A stretch of DNA of 64,000 bases from Micromonospora echinospora (lineage in GTDB: Bacteria > Actinomycetota > Actinomycetes > Mycobacteriales > Micromonosporaceae). The notes under the pieces were generated by a model that saw nothing but the letters and a program-made list of their open reading frames with translations, ran no database searches and was not told the DNA's origin. Below, in pieces: positions 46,357 to 56,089 of the stretch. The stretch is from positions 2,356,001 to 2,420,000 of the forward strand of contig NZ_LT607413.1 of NCBI RefSeq assembly GCF_900091495.1, in the 5' to 3' direction. Position numbers and translations under genes: made by a program. The stretch's first letter is position 1; each line of letters begins with the position of its first letter.

Positions 46357-46752
46357 CAACCCAGACACCCACTGCCCAGCCGTGAGGCGCCACGCAGACC
46401 GGCGGGCGCGCTGCACTGTCATCGAGGTCGTCACCCCCGGCGGTGATTGTCCGGTGGGACCCGACCCTGCGGAGGCTGGCCGGAGGACGACGAGTAGGAC
46501 CCTCGGCCCCTCGCTGAGGAGGGACTAACGCTGCTGACGGCCCGGTTGCCGTTCGGCTTCCGGCCGCCAGCAGCACTCCGTCTCCGGCTGGGCCGGGGGT
46601 AATTCCCCGGAATTGCCTCCGGTCCGGCCTGCCTGGCTGATGCCTCCATAACTGATCTTATCGAGGCGTGGATTGTCGGCCCGGCTCCGTACTCTCAGGG
46701 GCTCGCGGGCAGACGCCCGACGGCAACCCCTCAACCTGTGGAGGACAGCAAG
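46357..46752. other. Intergenic region without a supported gene
   Basis: About 400 bp. Only antisense or short frames are seen. GGAGG at 46740-46744 serves the next gene. Confidence 0.4.
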
Positions 46753-47589
46753 GTGGGACGGGACCTGTGGGAGTACGAGCAGGACGAGGAACTCGACCGC
46801 GTCCTTGGACAAACCACCGGCCTGCTCGCCCAGCGCGGAGACGAACAAGCCGTCGCGCTGCTGGTCGACGTGAGCGCCATGAGCATCGCCAGGACCGACG
46901 AGGTGATACGGGTCGAGCGCATCTACGACGAGTGGATCGAGGGCTCCCTGGAGAAGACGACCTACCGCCGGGTTGCCGTCTTCGACGTCGAGGACCACAT
47001 CCTTCCCCGGTTCACCGACGAGGTGTGCCAGCGCATCGCAGCGACCTTGACCTACGTCGCCGAACGGAACGGCTACGAGAACGTCGACGGAGTCCGGGCG
47101 AGGCCCGCGCTGCCCGATGTGAGCGGCGACTGGCGCACCACCTACTCCAGCCGCTTGACCCAGGAACGCCCGACCAACCAGGCCCGCCGGGAGGCGGGAC
47201 GACCGGAGCACCCCGTCGAGGACGGGCTGACCTTCGGCAGCGATGAGGAGCTGAGCGTCTACCGCGCGCTCAAGCGCCTGCAGGCGCGGTTCCCGGAGCA
47301 CGACACCATCGCCATCGCACCCCTGCCTGGCGTTCGTCTCCGCGCCGGCCATACCTGGAGCCCGGACGTCCTGGTCACCGGCCGGGGCCGCGCCTTGGTC
47401 ATGGAGATCGACGGCCCCCACCACCGCAACCCCCGTCGATACGTCGACGACCGCAACCGAGACTTGCAGTGGCAGCGCTGCGGAGTCCCGGTCGTTCGGA
47501 TCGCTGTCGAGGACTCGTCCAACGACGCCGCTCTCGACGCCCGGATCCACGAGGAAGTCCTGCGTCACCTCCGGCACGACGGAAGGTGA
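46753..47589 (+). CDS. DUF559/Vsr-like PD-(D/E)XK nuclease-fold protein
   Basis: 278 residues from GTG 46753, 8 bp after GGAGG; GTG 46738 is an alternative. The first ~150 residues (RDLWEYEQDEELDRVLGQTT, AMSIARTDEVIRVERIYDEW) are unrecognised and helical. The C-terminal 110 residues carry ERFP-like EHDTIAIAP, then WSPDVLVTG, ALVMEIDGPHH and DRNRDLQWQRCGVPVVRI. This matches the DUF559/Vsr-type arrangement P-D...E-x-D/H with a following RD pair. A DNA-processing role is likely but not proven. It is followed 52 bp later by an unknown gene on the same strand. Confidence 0.6.
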   Translation: MGRDLWEYEQDEELDRVLGQTTGLLAQRGDEQAVALLVDVSAMSIARTDEVIRVERIYDEWIEGSLEKTTYRRVAVFDVEDHILPRFTDEVCQRIAATLTYVAERNGYENVDGVRARPALPDVSGDWRTTYSSRLTQERPTNQARREAGRPEHPVEDGLTFGSDEELSVYRALKRLQARFPEHDTIAIAPLPGVRLRAGHTWSPDVLVTGRGRALVMEIDGPHHRNPRRYVDDRNRDLQWQRCGVPVVRIAVEDSSNDAALDARIHEEVLRHLRHDGR

Positions 47590-47641
47590 CTCACCCGTTA
47601 GCCCATCAGGCACGACTACTCCGACAGAAGGACTTAGGGGT

Positions 47642-48334
47642 ATGCCCATCGACAGGAAGACCTTCTCCGACCAGCAGACGGCGGCGGCCCGCGCGGTCAC
47701 CGGCGTGTTGGCCCGCTGGTCGCGCGAGTTCACCACGGCCGGGGAACTGGCCGCGCTGATGACGGCGCTGCCGGCCGTCACCCCGGTCAGCGTGGCCTGG
47801 ACCGTGCACGTCGACCCGGACCTGCCCGACGGCGTGCCGACGGTTACTGCGGCCACCACCCGGGCGGTCAACCTGCTGGAGCCGGACCTGGTCGACGTTG
47901 TCGAGGACGACGGCACCGTCCGGGAGTACGGGCGGATGACGCCGGGTGTGGAGCTGGGCGCGGTCATTGTCGCCGAGGGCCAGCCGGTGCCGGAGAAGAC
48001 AGTGGCCTACCAGCCGTACGAGCGGGCCTTGGACGCCCTCAGCGTCGGCGACATCGACACCACCCTGACCGCGCTGATGGAACTGCTGCGGCGAATCGCT
48101 GACCTGCTGCCCGACGCCCCGACCGGACCCGACGGCACACCGGAGACCGTGGCGCAGTGGATCGACGACGCCGGGATCCGGGCCCGGCTCGGCATCGAGG
48201 CGATCCGCTGGGGCTACAGCGCCGACCGGCTGGCCAACCTGCGCCGCGACCTCGCCGACCGGGAAGCCGCCCAGCTACGCGAGGACCAAGACAAGTACGA
48301 CCGGCGCGTCGACGAGCAGGGGAACCCACAGTGA
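47642..48334 (+). CDS. Protein of unknown function
   Basis: 230 residues from ATG 47642, after a GGGG sequence. The N-terminal part looks alpha/beta (TAAARAVTGVLARWSREF, VSVAWTVHVDPDLPDGVP). The C-terminal part is helical and charged (RRIADLLPDAP, WIDDAGIRARLGIEAIRWGY, DREAAQLREDQDKYDRR). Nothing catalytic is visible. Its stop overlaps a short ORF (GTGA) that leads to the tyrosine recombinase, so the three may be one transcript. Confidence 0.6.
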   Translation: MPIDRKTFSDQQTAAARAVTGVLARWSREFTTAGELAALMTALPAVTPVSVAWTVHVDPDLPDGVPTVTAATTRAVNLLEPDLVDVVEDDGTVREYGRMTPGVELGAVIVAEGQPVPEKTVAYQPYERALDALSVGDIDTTLTALMELLRRIADLLPDAPTGPDGTPETVAQWIDDAGIRARLGIEAIRWGYSADRLANLRRDLADREAAQLREDQDKYDRRVDEQGNPQ

Positions 48335-48447
48335 GGGCAAGCGTGCAGGCTACGGCCGCGCCGACCGGGGATGTCCCGACGCGGTTCGCCTGGGTCCTGG
48401 CCGCCACTGCCGCCGGGGACCGGTCCGCGTGGCGGAAGGAGGGGTGA
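48331..48447 (+). CDS. Possible 38-residue linking ORF
   Basis: GTG 48331 overlaps the preceding stop, and its own stop lies 4 bp before the recombinase start. The product (TRFAWVLAATAAGDRSAWRK) is not recognised. Overlap on the left and tight spacing on the right suggest that it keeps translation going into the recombinase gene. Confidence 0.4.
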   Translation: MRASVQATAAPTGDVPTRFAWVLAATAAGDRSAWRKEG

Positions 48448-48451
48448 GTCG

Positions 48452-49456
48452 GTGCCTGCCCTGTCCGGAGAGCTGCTGCCCGCCGCCCGGTCGCCCGCCA
48501 CCACGGCGGAAGCCGGGGGCGGTGACGCACTGGAGGCGCTGCTGCGGGAGTGGCTGATCGGCTACCAGTCGGCGAACACCCGGGCGGCGTACCGGCGCGA
48601 CGTCGCGCACTGGCTGGCCTTCCTGGCCGCCTCCGGGGTCGATCCGCTCACCGAGGCCCGCCGGGTGCACACCCACGCCTGGCTGCGCGCCCAGGAAGCC
48701 TCTGGTGCGGCCACGGCGACCCGGGCCCGCCGGCTCGCCGCCGTGTCCGCGTTCTACACGTGGATGATCGCCGAGGACCACACCGACCGGGCGAACCCGG
48801 CCGCGATCGACCCGAAACGCAAACCTCGGGTGAACCCGGACCGGTCGACGACGGCCGGACTGACCCGGGGCCAGGCCGACGCGCTGCTCGCGGCGGCCGA
48901 CGCCGACACCGGCCCCCAGGCGCTGCGCACCGCGGCGATCGTCGCGCTGCTGCTCTACACCGGTTTGCGGGTCGGAGAGCTCGTCGGCGCCGACCGGGAG
49001 CAGCTCGGCGAGGCCCGTGGCCACCGGGTGCTGCGGTTCACCGCCAAGGGCGACCAGCCGCACCTGGTGGTGCTCCCGCCGCCGGTGACCCGCCGCCTGG
49101 ACGCCTACCTCGCCGACCGCGTCGACCTGGCCGACGACCGCCTTCCGACCCAGACACCAGGTGCCCGGCCACGCCGACCGCTGGTGGCCACCGCCAGCGG
49201 CGGCCGGCTCGACCGGGGCGCGGTATGGCGGCTGCTCAAGCGGCTGGCGAAGACCGCCGGGATCGCAGTCACCATGAGCCCGCACGTGCTGCGGCACACC
49301 TGCGCGACCCTCTCCCGCGACGCCGGAGCCCGCCTGGAGGACATCCAGGACCAGCTCGGTCACGCCGATGTCCGCACCACCCGCCGCTACGACCACGGCG
49401 GTGCCCGCCTCGACCGGTCCCCGGCCTACACCCTCGCCGGCTACCTCACGGGTTGA
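48452..49456 (+). CDS. Tyrosine recombinase / integrase (XerD-like)
   Basis: 334 residues from GTG 48452, 8 bp after GGAAGGAGGGG. The N-terminal SAM-like core-binding domain reads LLREWLIGYQSANTRAAYRRD. The catalytic domain has the full set: Arg173 (TGLRVGELVG), His278-x-x-Arg281 (HVLRHTCATLS), His304 (LGHADVRT) and Tyr313 (RRYDHG). The length and compact form suit a XerC/D-type or mobile-element resolvase rather than a large phage integrase. It may act on the nearby iteron-rich tract or excise the surrounding element. The frame is complete. Confidence 0.9.
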   Translation: MPALSGELLPAARSPATTAEAGGGDALEALLREWLIGYQSANTRAAYRRDVAHWLAFLAASGVDPLTEARRVHTHAWLRAQEASGAATATRARRLAAVSAFYTWMIAEDHTDRANPAAIDPKRKPRVNPDRSTTAGLTRGQADALLAAADADTGPQALRTAAIVALLLYTGLRVGELVGADREQLGEARGHRVLRFTAKGDQPHLVVLPPPVTRRLDAYLADRVDLADDRLPTQTPGARPRRPLVATASGGRLDRGAVWRLLKRLAKTAGIAVTMSPHVLRHTCATLSRDAGARLEDIQDQLGHADVRTTRRYDHGGARLDRSPAYTLAGYLTG

Positions 49457-49464
49457 CGGCCCGG

Positions 49465-49495
49465 AGGCGGGGGCAAGGCCGCCTTGCCCCCGCCT
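49465..49495. terminator. Strong hairpin between convergent genes
   Basis: AGGCGGGGGCAAGG, short loop, then CCTTGCCCCCGCCT: a perfect 13-14-bp stem placed between the recombinase stop and the convergent gene. It lacks a T-run, as is common for actinomycete terminators, and may serve both directions. Confidence 0.7.
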
Positions 49496-49500
49496 GGGTC

Positions 49501-49974
49501 TCAGTCGGGCGTGAGCCAGCGGGAGACCGCGTCGGTGAAGACCACCTCGTACGGAAGCCCGCGTAGGTCGTCCGCGGTCACCTCCAGGCCGCGAGCCTGG
49601 GCCAGCTCGGCCAGCCATGACCAGGGATGTTCCTCCCCGGACTCCTCGTCGTCGGGAAGCACGACGATCAGAACCTGCTGGGTGAGGCTGTCCCGAGTCT
49701 CGTGCAGCGGAATGGTGCCATCACCTGGGGCGCCGGTTGACCGTGCGGTGACAGTGAACCCACGGTCCGCGTGCAGGAGCACGCGCCGACCGTCCTCCAG
49801 CATCGCGAACTCACTGACAAGGAAACTTCGGGTGCACGCGTCGTCGGGGTACTCCCCTCTGAGATCGCAGGTGGCACCCAGGCCAACCACCCGGCCGGGC
49901 TCGACCCGGGGGAGATCTCTGGGAGCCCGGTAAGCGCCCGGGTACGGGCGCCAGCCGGCTTCCTCGCTGCTCAC
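49501..49974 (-). CDS. Protein of unknown function
   Basis: 157 residues from GTG 49974; the frame is open to 50028. Mixed alpha/beta sequence (RRVLLHADRGFTVTARS, QQVLIVVLPDDEESGEEHPW, SWLAELAQARGLEVTADDL, EVVFTDAVSRWL) of an acidic small cytoplasmic protein. The look is that of an immunity-type or DUF protein from actinomycetes, but no family can be named. A convergent recombinase lies across a hairpin. It is separated by about 100 bp from a secreted protein on the same strand. Confidence 0.55.
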   Translation of the reverse strand: MSSEEAGWRPYPGAYRAPRDLPRVEPGRVVGLGATCDLRGEYPDDACTRSFLVSEFAMLEDGRRVLLHADRGFTVTARSTGAPGDGTIPLHETRDSLTQQVLIVVLPDDEESGEEHPWSWLAELAQARGLEVTADDLRGLPYEVVFTDAVSRWLTPD

Positions 49975-50077
49975 TGTGCCACTCCCGACGTTCCCACGAT
50001 GGCTGCTGCTGATACCTGAACAAACCATGCCATCTGATCACCGGTTACGGCGTCGCCAGGACAGCGGCGGCTGGTGA

Positions 50078-50632
50078 TCAGGGGCTACACGGGAGGTCCT
50101 TGGGAGTCCCGTAGTACATCCCAGGAGGGTCGGCGATGCCGGGCAGGTCGACGTCGGTGACGCCCCTCCAGCCGACCTCCGTGCTGCTTGAGCAGTTGAT
50201 CCTCGCATTAGCTCGGGTGCCGGAACCGCTTCCCGGGGCGTAGTCGCCCGAGCCTGAGTCAACGGTGACCCATCCGCATCCGAAGGGATCGCACCAGAAC
50301 GCCTGCAAGTAGACGTCCACGTTCGCCTTGCTGGGACACGTGCCGGCGATGTACAGCCAGAAGCCATGGACGGAGGCGTCACCGCTCGACAGATGCGGGT
50401 CGTCGTTGGCCTGCCGGTACGTGCAGGAACCGGCGACGATGTTGCCGGACTCGCCCATCGGGGCGGCGTCACCGCCAGGGTAGGGAGCCCAGTAGCCGGA
50501 AGACGTACCGGGCGCTGACGCAGGCGCCGCCGCTCCCGCGCTGGCGGGTGCCACGCCGAGGGATGCCAGCACCACGCAGCAGGCGAGCGCCAGCGTCCGT
50601 CGTGCGCGCCGGATCGTGTGGGCTCTGGTCAA
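50078..50632 (-). CDS. Small secreted protein with six cysteines
   Basis: 184 residues from TTG 50632, 8 bp after GGAGG; GTG 50641 is possible. A clear Sec signal peptide is present: HTIRRARR, then LALACCVVLASLGVAPASAG, with an A-x-A-type cleavage near residue 35. The mature part has six Cys (CTYRQ, TCPS, WCDPFGC, INCSS, LPCSP), enough for three disulfides, and is Gly/Ser/Asp rich (VDSGSGDYAPGSGSG). It is probably exported and stabilised by disulfides. No enzyme motif is visible. The ~1.7 kb upstream has no genes. Confidence 0.7.
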   Translation of the reverse strand: MTRAHTIRRARRTLALACCVVLASLGVAPASAGAAAPASAPGTSSGYWAPYPGGDAAPMGESGNIVAGSCTYRQANDDPHLSSGDASVHGFWLYIAGTCPSKANVDVYLQAFWCDPFGCGWVTVDSGSGDYAPGSGSGTRANARINCSSSTEVGWRGVTDVDLPGIADPPGMYYGTPKDLPCSP

Positions 50633-50644
50633 GCCGACCACCTC

Positions 50645-52340
50645 CACAAGGGATAGACGTCTACTCTTAGTAGTTGTCGGGTGCCTTAGGGTCAACCGGG
50701 GTGTCTGCTTGCTGTCACCGCCGCCCGGAACCCCTGACGAGGCGGGCCGCCGCCGATTCCCGGGAATCGGTCCGGCCGGACTCGGTAGGAACCGGCCGGC
50801 GTCCGGCCGGATCGGTAGGACGGAAGCCTCCGGAAGCCAGGAGCCCGGGACGGGCCGGGTCGGGTCGGGCACCCCACCCCTGTGGTGCTCGGCATCCAGG
50901 TCCGATCTGCAGGTCCGGCAGATCCGAGGCATCCAGGATCCAGATCCCCGGGTCGGGACGGGACGGGTGTTCTCTCCAACCTTCACTCCGCTGGCCGTTC
51001 AACATGGGCTCCACCAGCGGAAACCTCGCATTGGCCAATCCGGTTCAATCGCCTAACTGCGGGATTCGGATCCCCGGGACGGGAACGGGTCGGGTCGGGA
51101 GCCGTGTGGACAGCGGGGTTGTCCTGACCGGCCGGGAGGGTGCATGATCCGCCCAGCACCACCTTCCGCGACCCGGCCGCCAGCCGGATACCGCGACCAG
51201 GGCGACCCGGCAGCCAGCCAGGCACCCCCCACAGCGCGACCTGGCAGCCAGCCAGATCCCGCGCTCCGCGACCCGGCCGCCAGCCGGATACCGCACCGCA
51301 CCCCCGCCGGCCAGCAGGCCCGCAGCAGCACCGCTCAGCGCGACCCGGCCACCAGCCGGAACCCGCGCGAATGGCCACCCAGGCCGCCGAGCACCTCTGT
51401 CCCGTGCGACCCGTCGACCAGCCGGATCACGCGCCCGTACCAGCCCTCTGGAGCCGCCCTTGCCTCATGTGATCGCCGCGTCAGCGCAGCTCAGCCGGCC
51501 GATCGGATCAGCGAGCAATCACCGACCGATCACCGACGAATCACTGACGAATCACTGACGAATCAAAAACATGTTGGTGATCGGATCACTGATCGGTTCA
51601 CGAACACGTCGGTGATCCGATCGCGGTCCGATCGTGATCGGAGACGACCAACGGCGTCCCGATCGCGTCCCGAACCGGGCCGATCACCGACGCGGCGATC
51701 ACGAATCACCGCCGGAGAGGGTCCCTACTGGGTCGGGGCGGGCATCGTGGTCTTCCGCTCCTGCGGCCTCTCCCGACGGTCCCGGCCGCGCCCGCTCCGG
51801 AGCCGGGGACCCGGATCTGGACCTGCGCCAGACCTGCGTCGGATCTAGGTCCGGACTCAGGTCCGAGCACAGGTCGGACCCAGGTCCCGACGTAGGTCCG
51901 GATGTAGGTCCGGTGTGGTGGTCATGGCCGCTGACCTACGACCAGGACCCGCGTCGGTACCCAGGTGCCGGGGTCTCCCGGGACGGGGCGGGGACGGCGC
52001 AGGTCCGTGCGCAGGTCCACCCGGCGAAGCCGTCTGCGAGCAGAGGGAGGGGCGGGTCGGATCTCTGCCGGCCAGGGGGCTCGAAACGCTGCGGTAAGCC
52101 TGCTCTCGCGCTGACGAGTTTCGACACCCGCCGTATCCGGTGGTCGCCGGGTCAATGGGCGTGACCAGGGTTTTTAAGCCACGACCGCACGTCGACCCCT
52201 CGCCGAGGCGACAGAAAAATCTCCCCAGGCCACAGGGGCTGGCCAGGATCGACCGCACCGATCAGCCGGTGATCCGTACGGTCACCGCCGGGATCACCGG
52301 GTCAGGGCGGACCTGACCCCCAGCTCGGGTCGTTGAGCAG
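50645..52340. repeat. Gene-free tract with several iteron-like repeat families
   Basis: Three sets are visible. (1) Six copies at about 51168-51435 of a ~28-32-bp unit with core GCGACCCGGCnGCCAGCCGG, containing the dyad CCGGC/GCCGG. (2) Four tandem 11-bp units ATCACYGACSR at 51518-51561 plus a partial one, with inverted copies (GTCGGTGAT) at about 51609. (3) Six AGGTCC-type units at 51847-51910 spaced 11-12 bp, with more copies near 50893 and 52001. No protein-coding frame is credible. This is the look of a plasmid or integrative-element replication, partition or transfer origin. Confidence 0.6.
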
Positions 52341-52343
52341 GCC

Positions 52344-52724
52344 ATGATAGATCAGACGCACCACCTGGTGACCAATCCGCAGCGGTACTTCGAGGCGTTG
52401 GGGCGGGTCATGTCCGCCCTCCGCGAGACCAGCGCGCTCAGCGGCGCCGCCCATCTCGACTGGTGGCAGGGCAAGGGCGGGCGGACCTGGGAGATCGAGT
52501 GGCAGGGCGGGCCGTTCCCAGCCGAGGTCGCCGCGAGGCTGCTGGGCGTACCGGAACCCGGTGCCGGCGACGACGGCGCTTACGAGACCGCCGTGCACGG
52601 CCTGATCGCTCCAGCGGCGGGCAGCCCCGAACGCGCGCACCTGGTCGTGCTCGGCGTGCCGGTGAACCTGCGCGCCATCGACCCGGTCGGCGCCGGTCAG
52701 GTCTGGGCGGCGCTCACGCGGTGA
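52344..52724 (+). CDS. Small protein of unknown function
   Basis: 126 residues from ATG 52344. The N-terminal part is a helix (QRYFEALGRVMSALRET), then GAAHLDWWQGKGGRTWEIEW, PAEVAARLLG, YETAVHGLIAPAA. A good high-GC frame, but no motif or family I recognise. It lies directly to the right of the iteron tract and before a convergent, frameshifted AlpA-like gene, so it may belong to the same mobile element. Confidence 0.5.
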   Translation: MIDQTHHLVTNPQRYFEALGRVMSALRETSALSGAAHLDWWQGKGGRTWEIEWQGGPFPAEVAARLLGVPEPGAGDDGAYETAVHGLIAPAAGSPERAHLVVLGVPVNLRAIDPVGAGQVWAALTR

Positions 52725-52739
52725 CGGCCAGGAGGCCGC

Positions 52740-52954
52740 TCAGTCGGGCGGCTGCGTGTCGGGTTCCTGGTCGACCAGGGCGGGACGGTGCTTGCGGATC
52801 CACGCCTCGACGTCGGTCTGCAACCACACCCACCCGGCGCGCAGCTTGTCGAACGGCGGCGGGAACGACGGGTGCCGGACGATCTGCGCGACCCGCTGAC
52901 GGCGACGCCGAGCCGGTCGACCAGCTCCGCCTTCCCGTACAGCTTCTCCGCCAC
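52740..52954 (-). pseudogene. AlpA/excisionase-type HTH protein with a single-base frameshift
   Basis: GTG 52954 starts AEKLYGKAELVDRLGV. Then one base is missing near 52905 and the reading continues in another frame as RQRVAQIVRHPSFPPPFDKL, WVWLQTDVEAWIRKHRP, to a stop at 52740. Adding one base restores the usual V-S-R-Q-R-V helix-turn-helix of about 70 residues. It is either a decayed gene or a sequencing error. Confidence 0.65.
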
Positions 52955-53072
52955 GCCGTGAGGCTAGACAACTGTCCCCTGTATGACCGGCACCTGAACG
53001 ATTGACAAGGGGTGTGGTGAGGTCGACCATGGTCGCTTCCCCTCACACGCCGAGATCGACCGGAGCCGCCCC

Positions 53073-53474
53073 GTGAGCACCCGCCCCGACCCCGCGACGT
53101 CGACCAGCTCCCCGTGCGGCACCGGCCACTGCGTCGAACTCGCGATGCGGGCCGGTGCCGTCAACGGGCACCGGTGGGGCATGAATGACGCCTACCGGCA
53201 CACCGCCGTCCTGGTCGCCCGGATCGCCTCTCGGCTTCCCGCTCCACCCCCGGACGTGGCTGCCGCGCTGGATCTGATGACCGACCCCGCCCGCTTGGCC
53301 GCGCACCGCGCCCGGATGCTCGCCCCCCAGCCCGCCTCGGGACACCCGAGCGGCCTGCTCGACCCCGGCCGGCTCGTCGCCACCCTGACGAGCGCGGAGA
53401 TCTCCACCCTCACCGGCGTGCCCGTCGACGAGGTGCGCGCCCTGGCCGACGCGCAGCCAGACGCCGGCCAGTAG
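53073..53474 (+). CDS. Small protein of unknown function
   Basis: 133 residues from GTG 53073, following a CCGGAG-type site. It has a GTGHCVELAMRAGAVNGHRWG segment with one Cys/His pair, LVARIASRLPAPPPDVAAALDLM, and a C-terminal helix pair (ATLTSAEISTLTGVPVDEVRALA) that resembles a small HTH. No firm family. It is the last supported gene before a 1.2-kb gene-free tract. Confidence 0.5.
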   Translation: MSTRPDPATSTSSPCGTGHCVELAMRAGAVNGHRWGMNDAYRHTAVLVARIASRLPAPPPDVAAALDLMTDPARLAAHRARMLAPQPASGHPSGLLDPGRLVATLTSAEISTLTGVPVDEVRALADAQPDAGQ

Positions 53475-54702
53475 ACCCTGAAGGGAAGTCCGGATCCCGC
53501 TGTGGTGCGCGGGCGGCACCGTCGGCGGTAGCAGCGCGCACCGGATCTCAGAATGGATTTCCTCGGGAGCACCGACCACGTAGTCCGCAGGCGGCCCGGG
53601 GTGGGGGAGCGCTCCTGCCCCGGGCTGCTGGAGCGGCGAGGGTTAGCGCCTCGGCCCCTGTACGAAACCCGCTTCCCGGTGGCCACCCGGGAGCACCCGC
53701 CGGTCGAGTTCCGAGACATTCGAGACACGCCTACGCGCACGCGCGCGAGGCCGTGACCTGCGGTGTGAACGTTCAGACCACAAAAACGCGCGCGCGACCG
53801 GGCTGGCCGCCGCCACCGCGGCCCCGGTGCGACCGGTCGAACCGCAAAACGCGTGCGCGCGGGGGCAGCTCGTCCTCCTGGGTACGTCGGCCGCCACGGC
53901 GGCCCGCTCGAGGAAACGGGGCGACCGGCACCCCGGGGGTGAAGTCCGTGGGGAGACGGCGGGAGGCCCCAGGGAAGGCAGCCCTCGTTTTCTCTCCCCG
54001 ACGGGCCGGGAACCGGCTGACGTGTCACCACGACACGACCTCGGGCACCCGCTGATCGGTCTCGTGATCGGACCGCTGACACCCGCCCTGATCGGGCACC
54101 GTGGACGGAGTTTCGCGAGTTTCGCGAGGGGCTTACGCGCGCGTGCGCGAGGGCCTGGTGCTCACGGACCCCGGGGGCCGGTCCCCTCCCCGGGTGCTCC
54201 GGCGGCCACCGGGAAGGTCGGGGTGCCGCTGTCCGTACGGGTTAGAAAACTTTGGGACCGGGATTTCCGGAGTTTCCGTAGCGGCCCCTGCGCGCGGACG
54301 CCCGAGGAACCGGGGACTGAAGTACGCCGCCGGAACGCTGCACTGCCGTATGTGGTCCGAACACCGGCCAAACGCGCGCGGGTGTCGGGGTCTGACGGGG
54401 CGTTTGACGACCCACAAGACGTGACAACTCTGCGGCCCCCGTGACTCCAGGGAAGGCTGCCGAAATCCGGACGGTTCCGGGTCGGCCGGTGCGCCCCCAG
54501 GGGAGACGAGGAGCCCTCCCGACCTGGAGGGTGTCTGGCTGTCCGGCCGGCTCACACCGATCTGTCACGGCGGCTCTGAACGGCCCTGACAGGCGGGGGT
54601 GAGAACACCGGCACCAGGTGCCACGAGCCGGGTAGCGGCCCATCAGACGCCCCGGGCAGCGCCGTTTCTTGCCGGTCGCCTTCAGAATGACGTGTGGCTT
54701 TC
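53475..54702. other. Gene-free tract with alternating CG-rich motifs
   Basis: About 1.2 kb. Long frames are accidental (biased Arg/Pro/Gly composition, no ribosome sites). Several alternating purine-pyrimidine patches stand out: CGCGCACGCGCGCG near 53735, ACGCGCGCGCG near 53787, CGCGTGCGCGCG near 53848 and GCGCGCGTGCGCG near 54135. Confidence 0.45.
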
Positions 54703-56089
54703 ATGTCGGTGCGGCGATGGGGTCGCTGGGTCGTGGTGGTGGTCTCAGCGGTCGCGGTAGCCGTGCCGGTGGTGTACTTCCTGGTGAAACAAGGTCTGGA
54801 CCGGGCCGAGAAGATCACCAGCATCAGTTTCGGACTCCTTGGAGCGGCCGGGCTGATAGCCAGCTGGCGCACGACACGACCAGGCAGGAAACCCGACACG
54901 ATTCGTCCGGCCGACTCAGTGCCTCCTGGGTGCCTGTTGCACCTTCGCGACAACGGACAGCCGCCGCTGGTGAAGCAGGTCGATCCGCTGGATCTGGGCG
55001 TCAAACCCGCCATCGACACCATCGATGGCCACGACCGCGACCTTCCTTCCTACGTCTCCCGCACCGGTGACGACGACCTGCGATGGGCCATCGCCGAAGG
55101 CGGGATCGTGCTGCTGCACGGTAAGGCAGCCGCCGGTAAGAGCCGCAGCGCGTTTGAGGCCATCCGCGAACTACGCCTTTACCACCAGCTACTCATCCCG
55201 GCGCACCCCGGCGCACTGCGGGAACTGATCGACTCCGGTTACCCAATCAGCAACGCCGTCGTGTGGCTCGACGACCTGGAACGCTTCCTCACACCCGGAG
55301 GCGTCGACCAAGCGCTGCTCCAACGCCTGTGCCCCACGGGTCGGGCTGATGTGGTGGTAGTAGCCACTATCCGCGACGAGGAACTCTCTCGCCTCGACCA
55401 CGCCGCCACCCGAGGCCGCGACGGCACCGAACTCACCACGGCCGGCGTGGACGAGGCCGCCGCGAAACTGGTGGCCCAGATCCGTGGCCGCCGCCGCATC
55501 CCCGTCGGCCAGCACCTCACCGACTCCGAACGCGCCGACGCCGAGGCCACCGGCGACGACCGGATCACCGCTGCGCTGACCGCCGGAGTCGGGTTCGCCG
55601 AATACCTTGCCGCCGGGCCGGCGATGATGCGCCGCTGGTCCGTTGGAGACGGCCCCCTGTTCGAGGTCGGACAGGCCCTTATCAGTGCAGGGGTGGAGTG
55701 CCGCCGCGCCGGCTACACCGCCCCCGTCCCCCGCGACATCCTGGCCAAGCTCTACCGCCCCTACCTGTCGCCCGCCTGGAGACACCGCGCCGACCTACCC
55801 GCCGTCACTCAAGGACTCGAATGGGCGTGCGAACGTGTTCTGAGTGCCAGTTCCTGCCTCCTGCCCAACGACAACGACACCTACACCGTTTCCGACTACC
55901 TGCTCGACCGCACCGCCACTGGCCAAGGCCCCCTCGCCACCACCCAGGTCCCCGACCAGGTCTGGACCACCCTGCTCGCCATCGCCACCCCCCGCCAAGC
56001 CGCCGCCATCGGCACGCGGGCCTATGACACCCAACGGGCAGACATCGCCGACCACGCATGGCGCACTGCAGCCGACGCCGGCGACACCG

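Noticed and set aside
46525..47967. 480-codon minus-strand frame
   Set aside because: Antisense to the DUF559-like gene, which has a ribosome site and nuclease motifs.
48350..49618. 422-codon minus-strand frame
   Set aside because: Antisense to the tyrosine recombinase, whose catalytic residues are complete.
53827..54444. 205-codon plus-strand frame in the gene-free tract
   Set aside because: No ribosome site; Arg/Pro/Gly-biased sequence without domain pattern.
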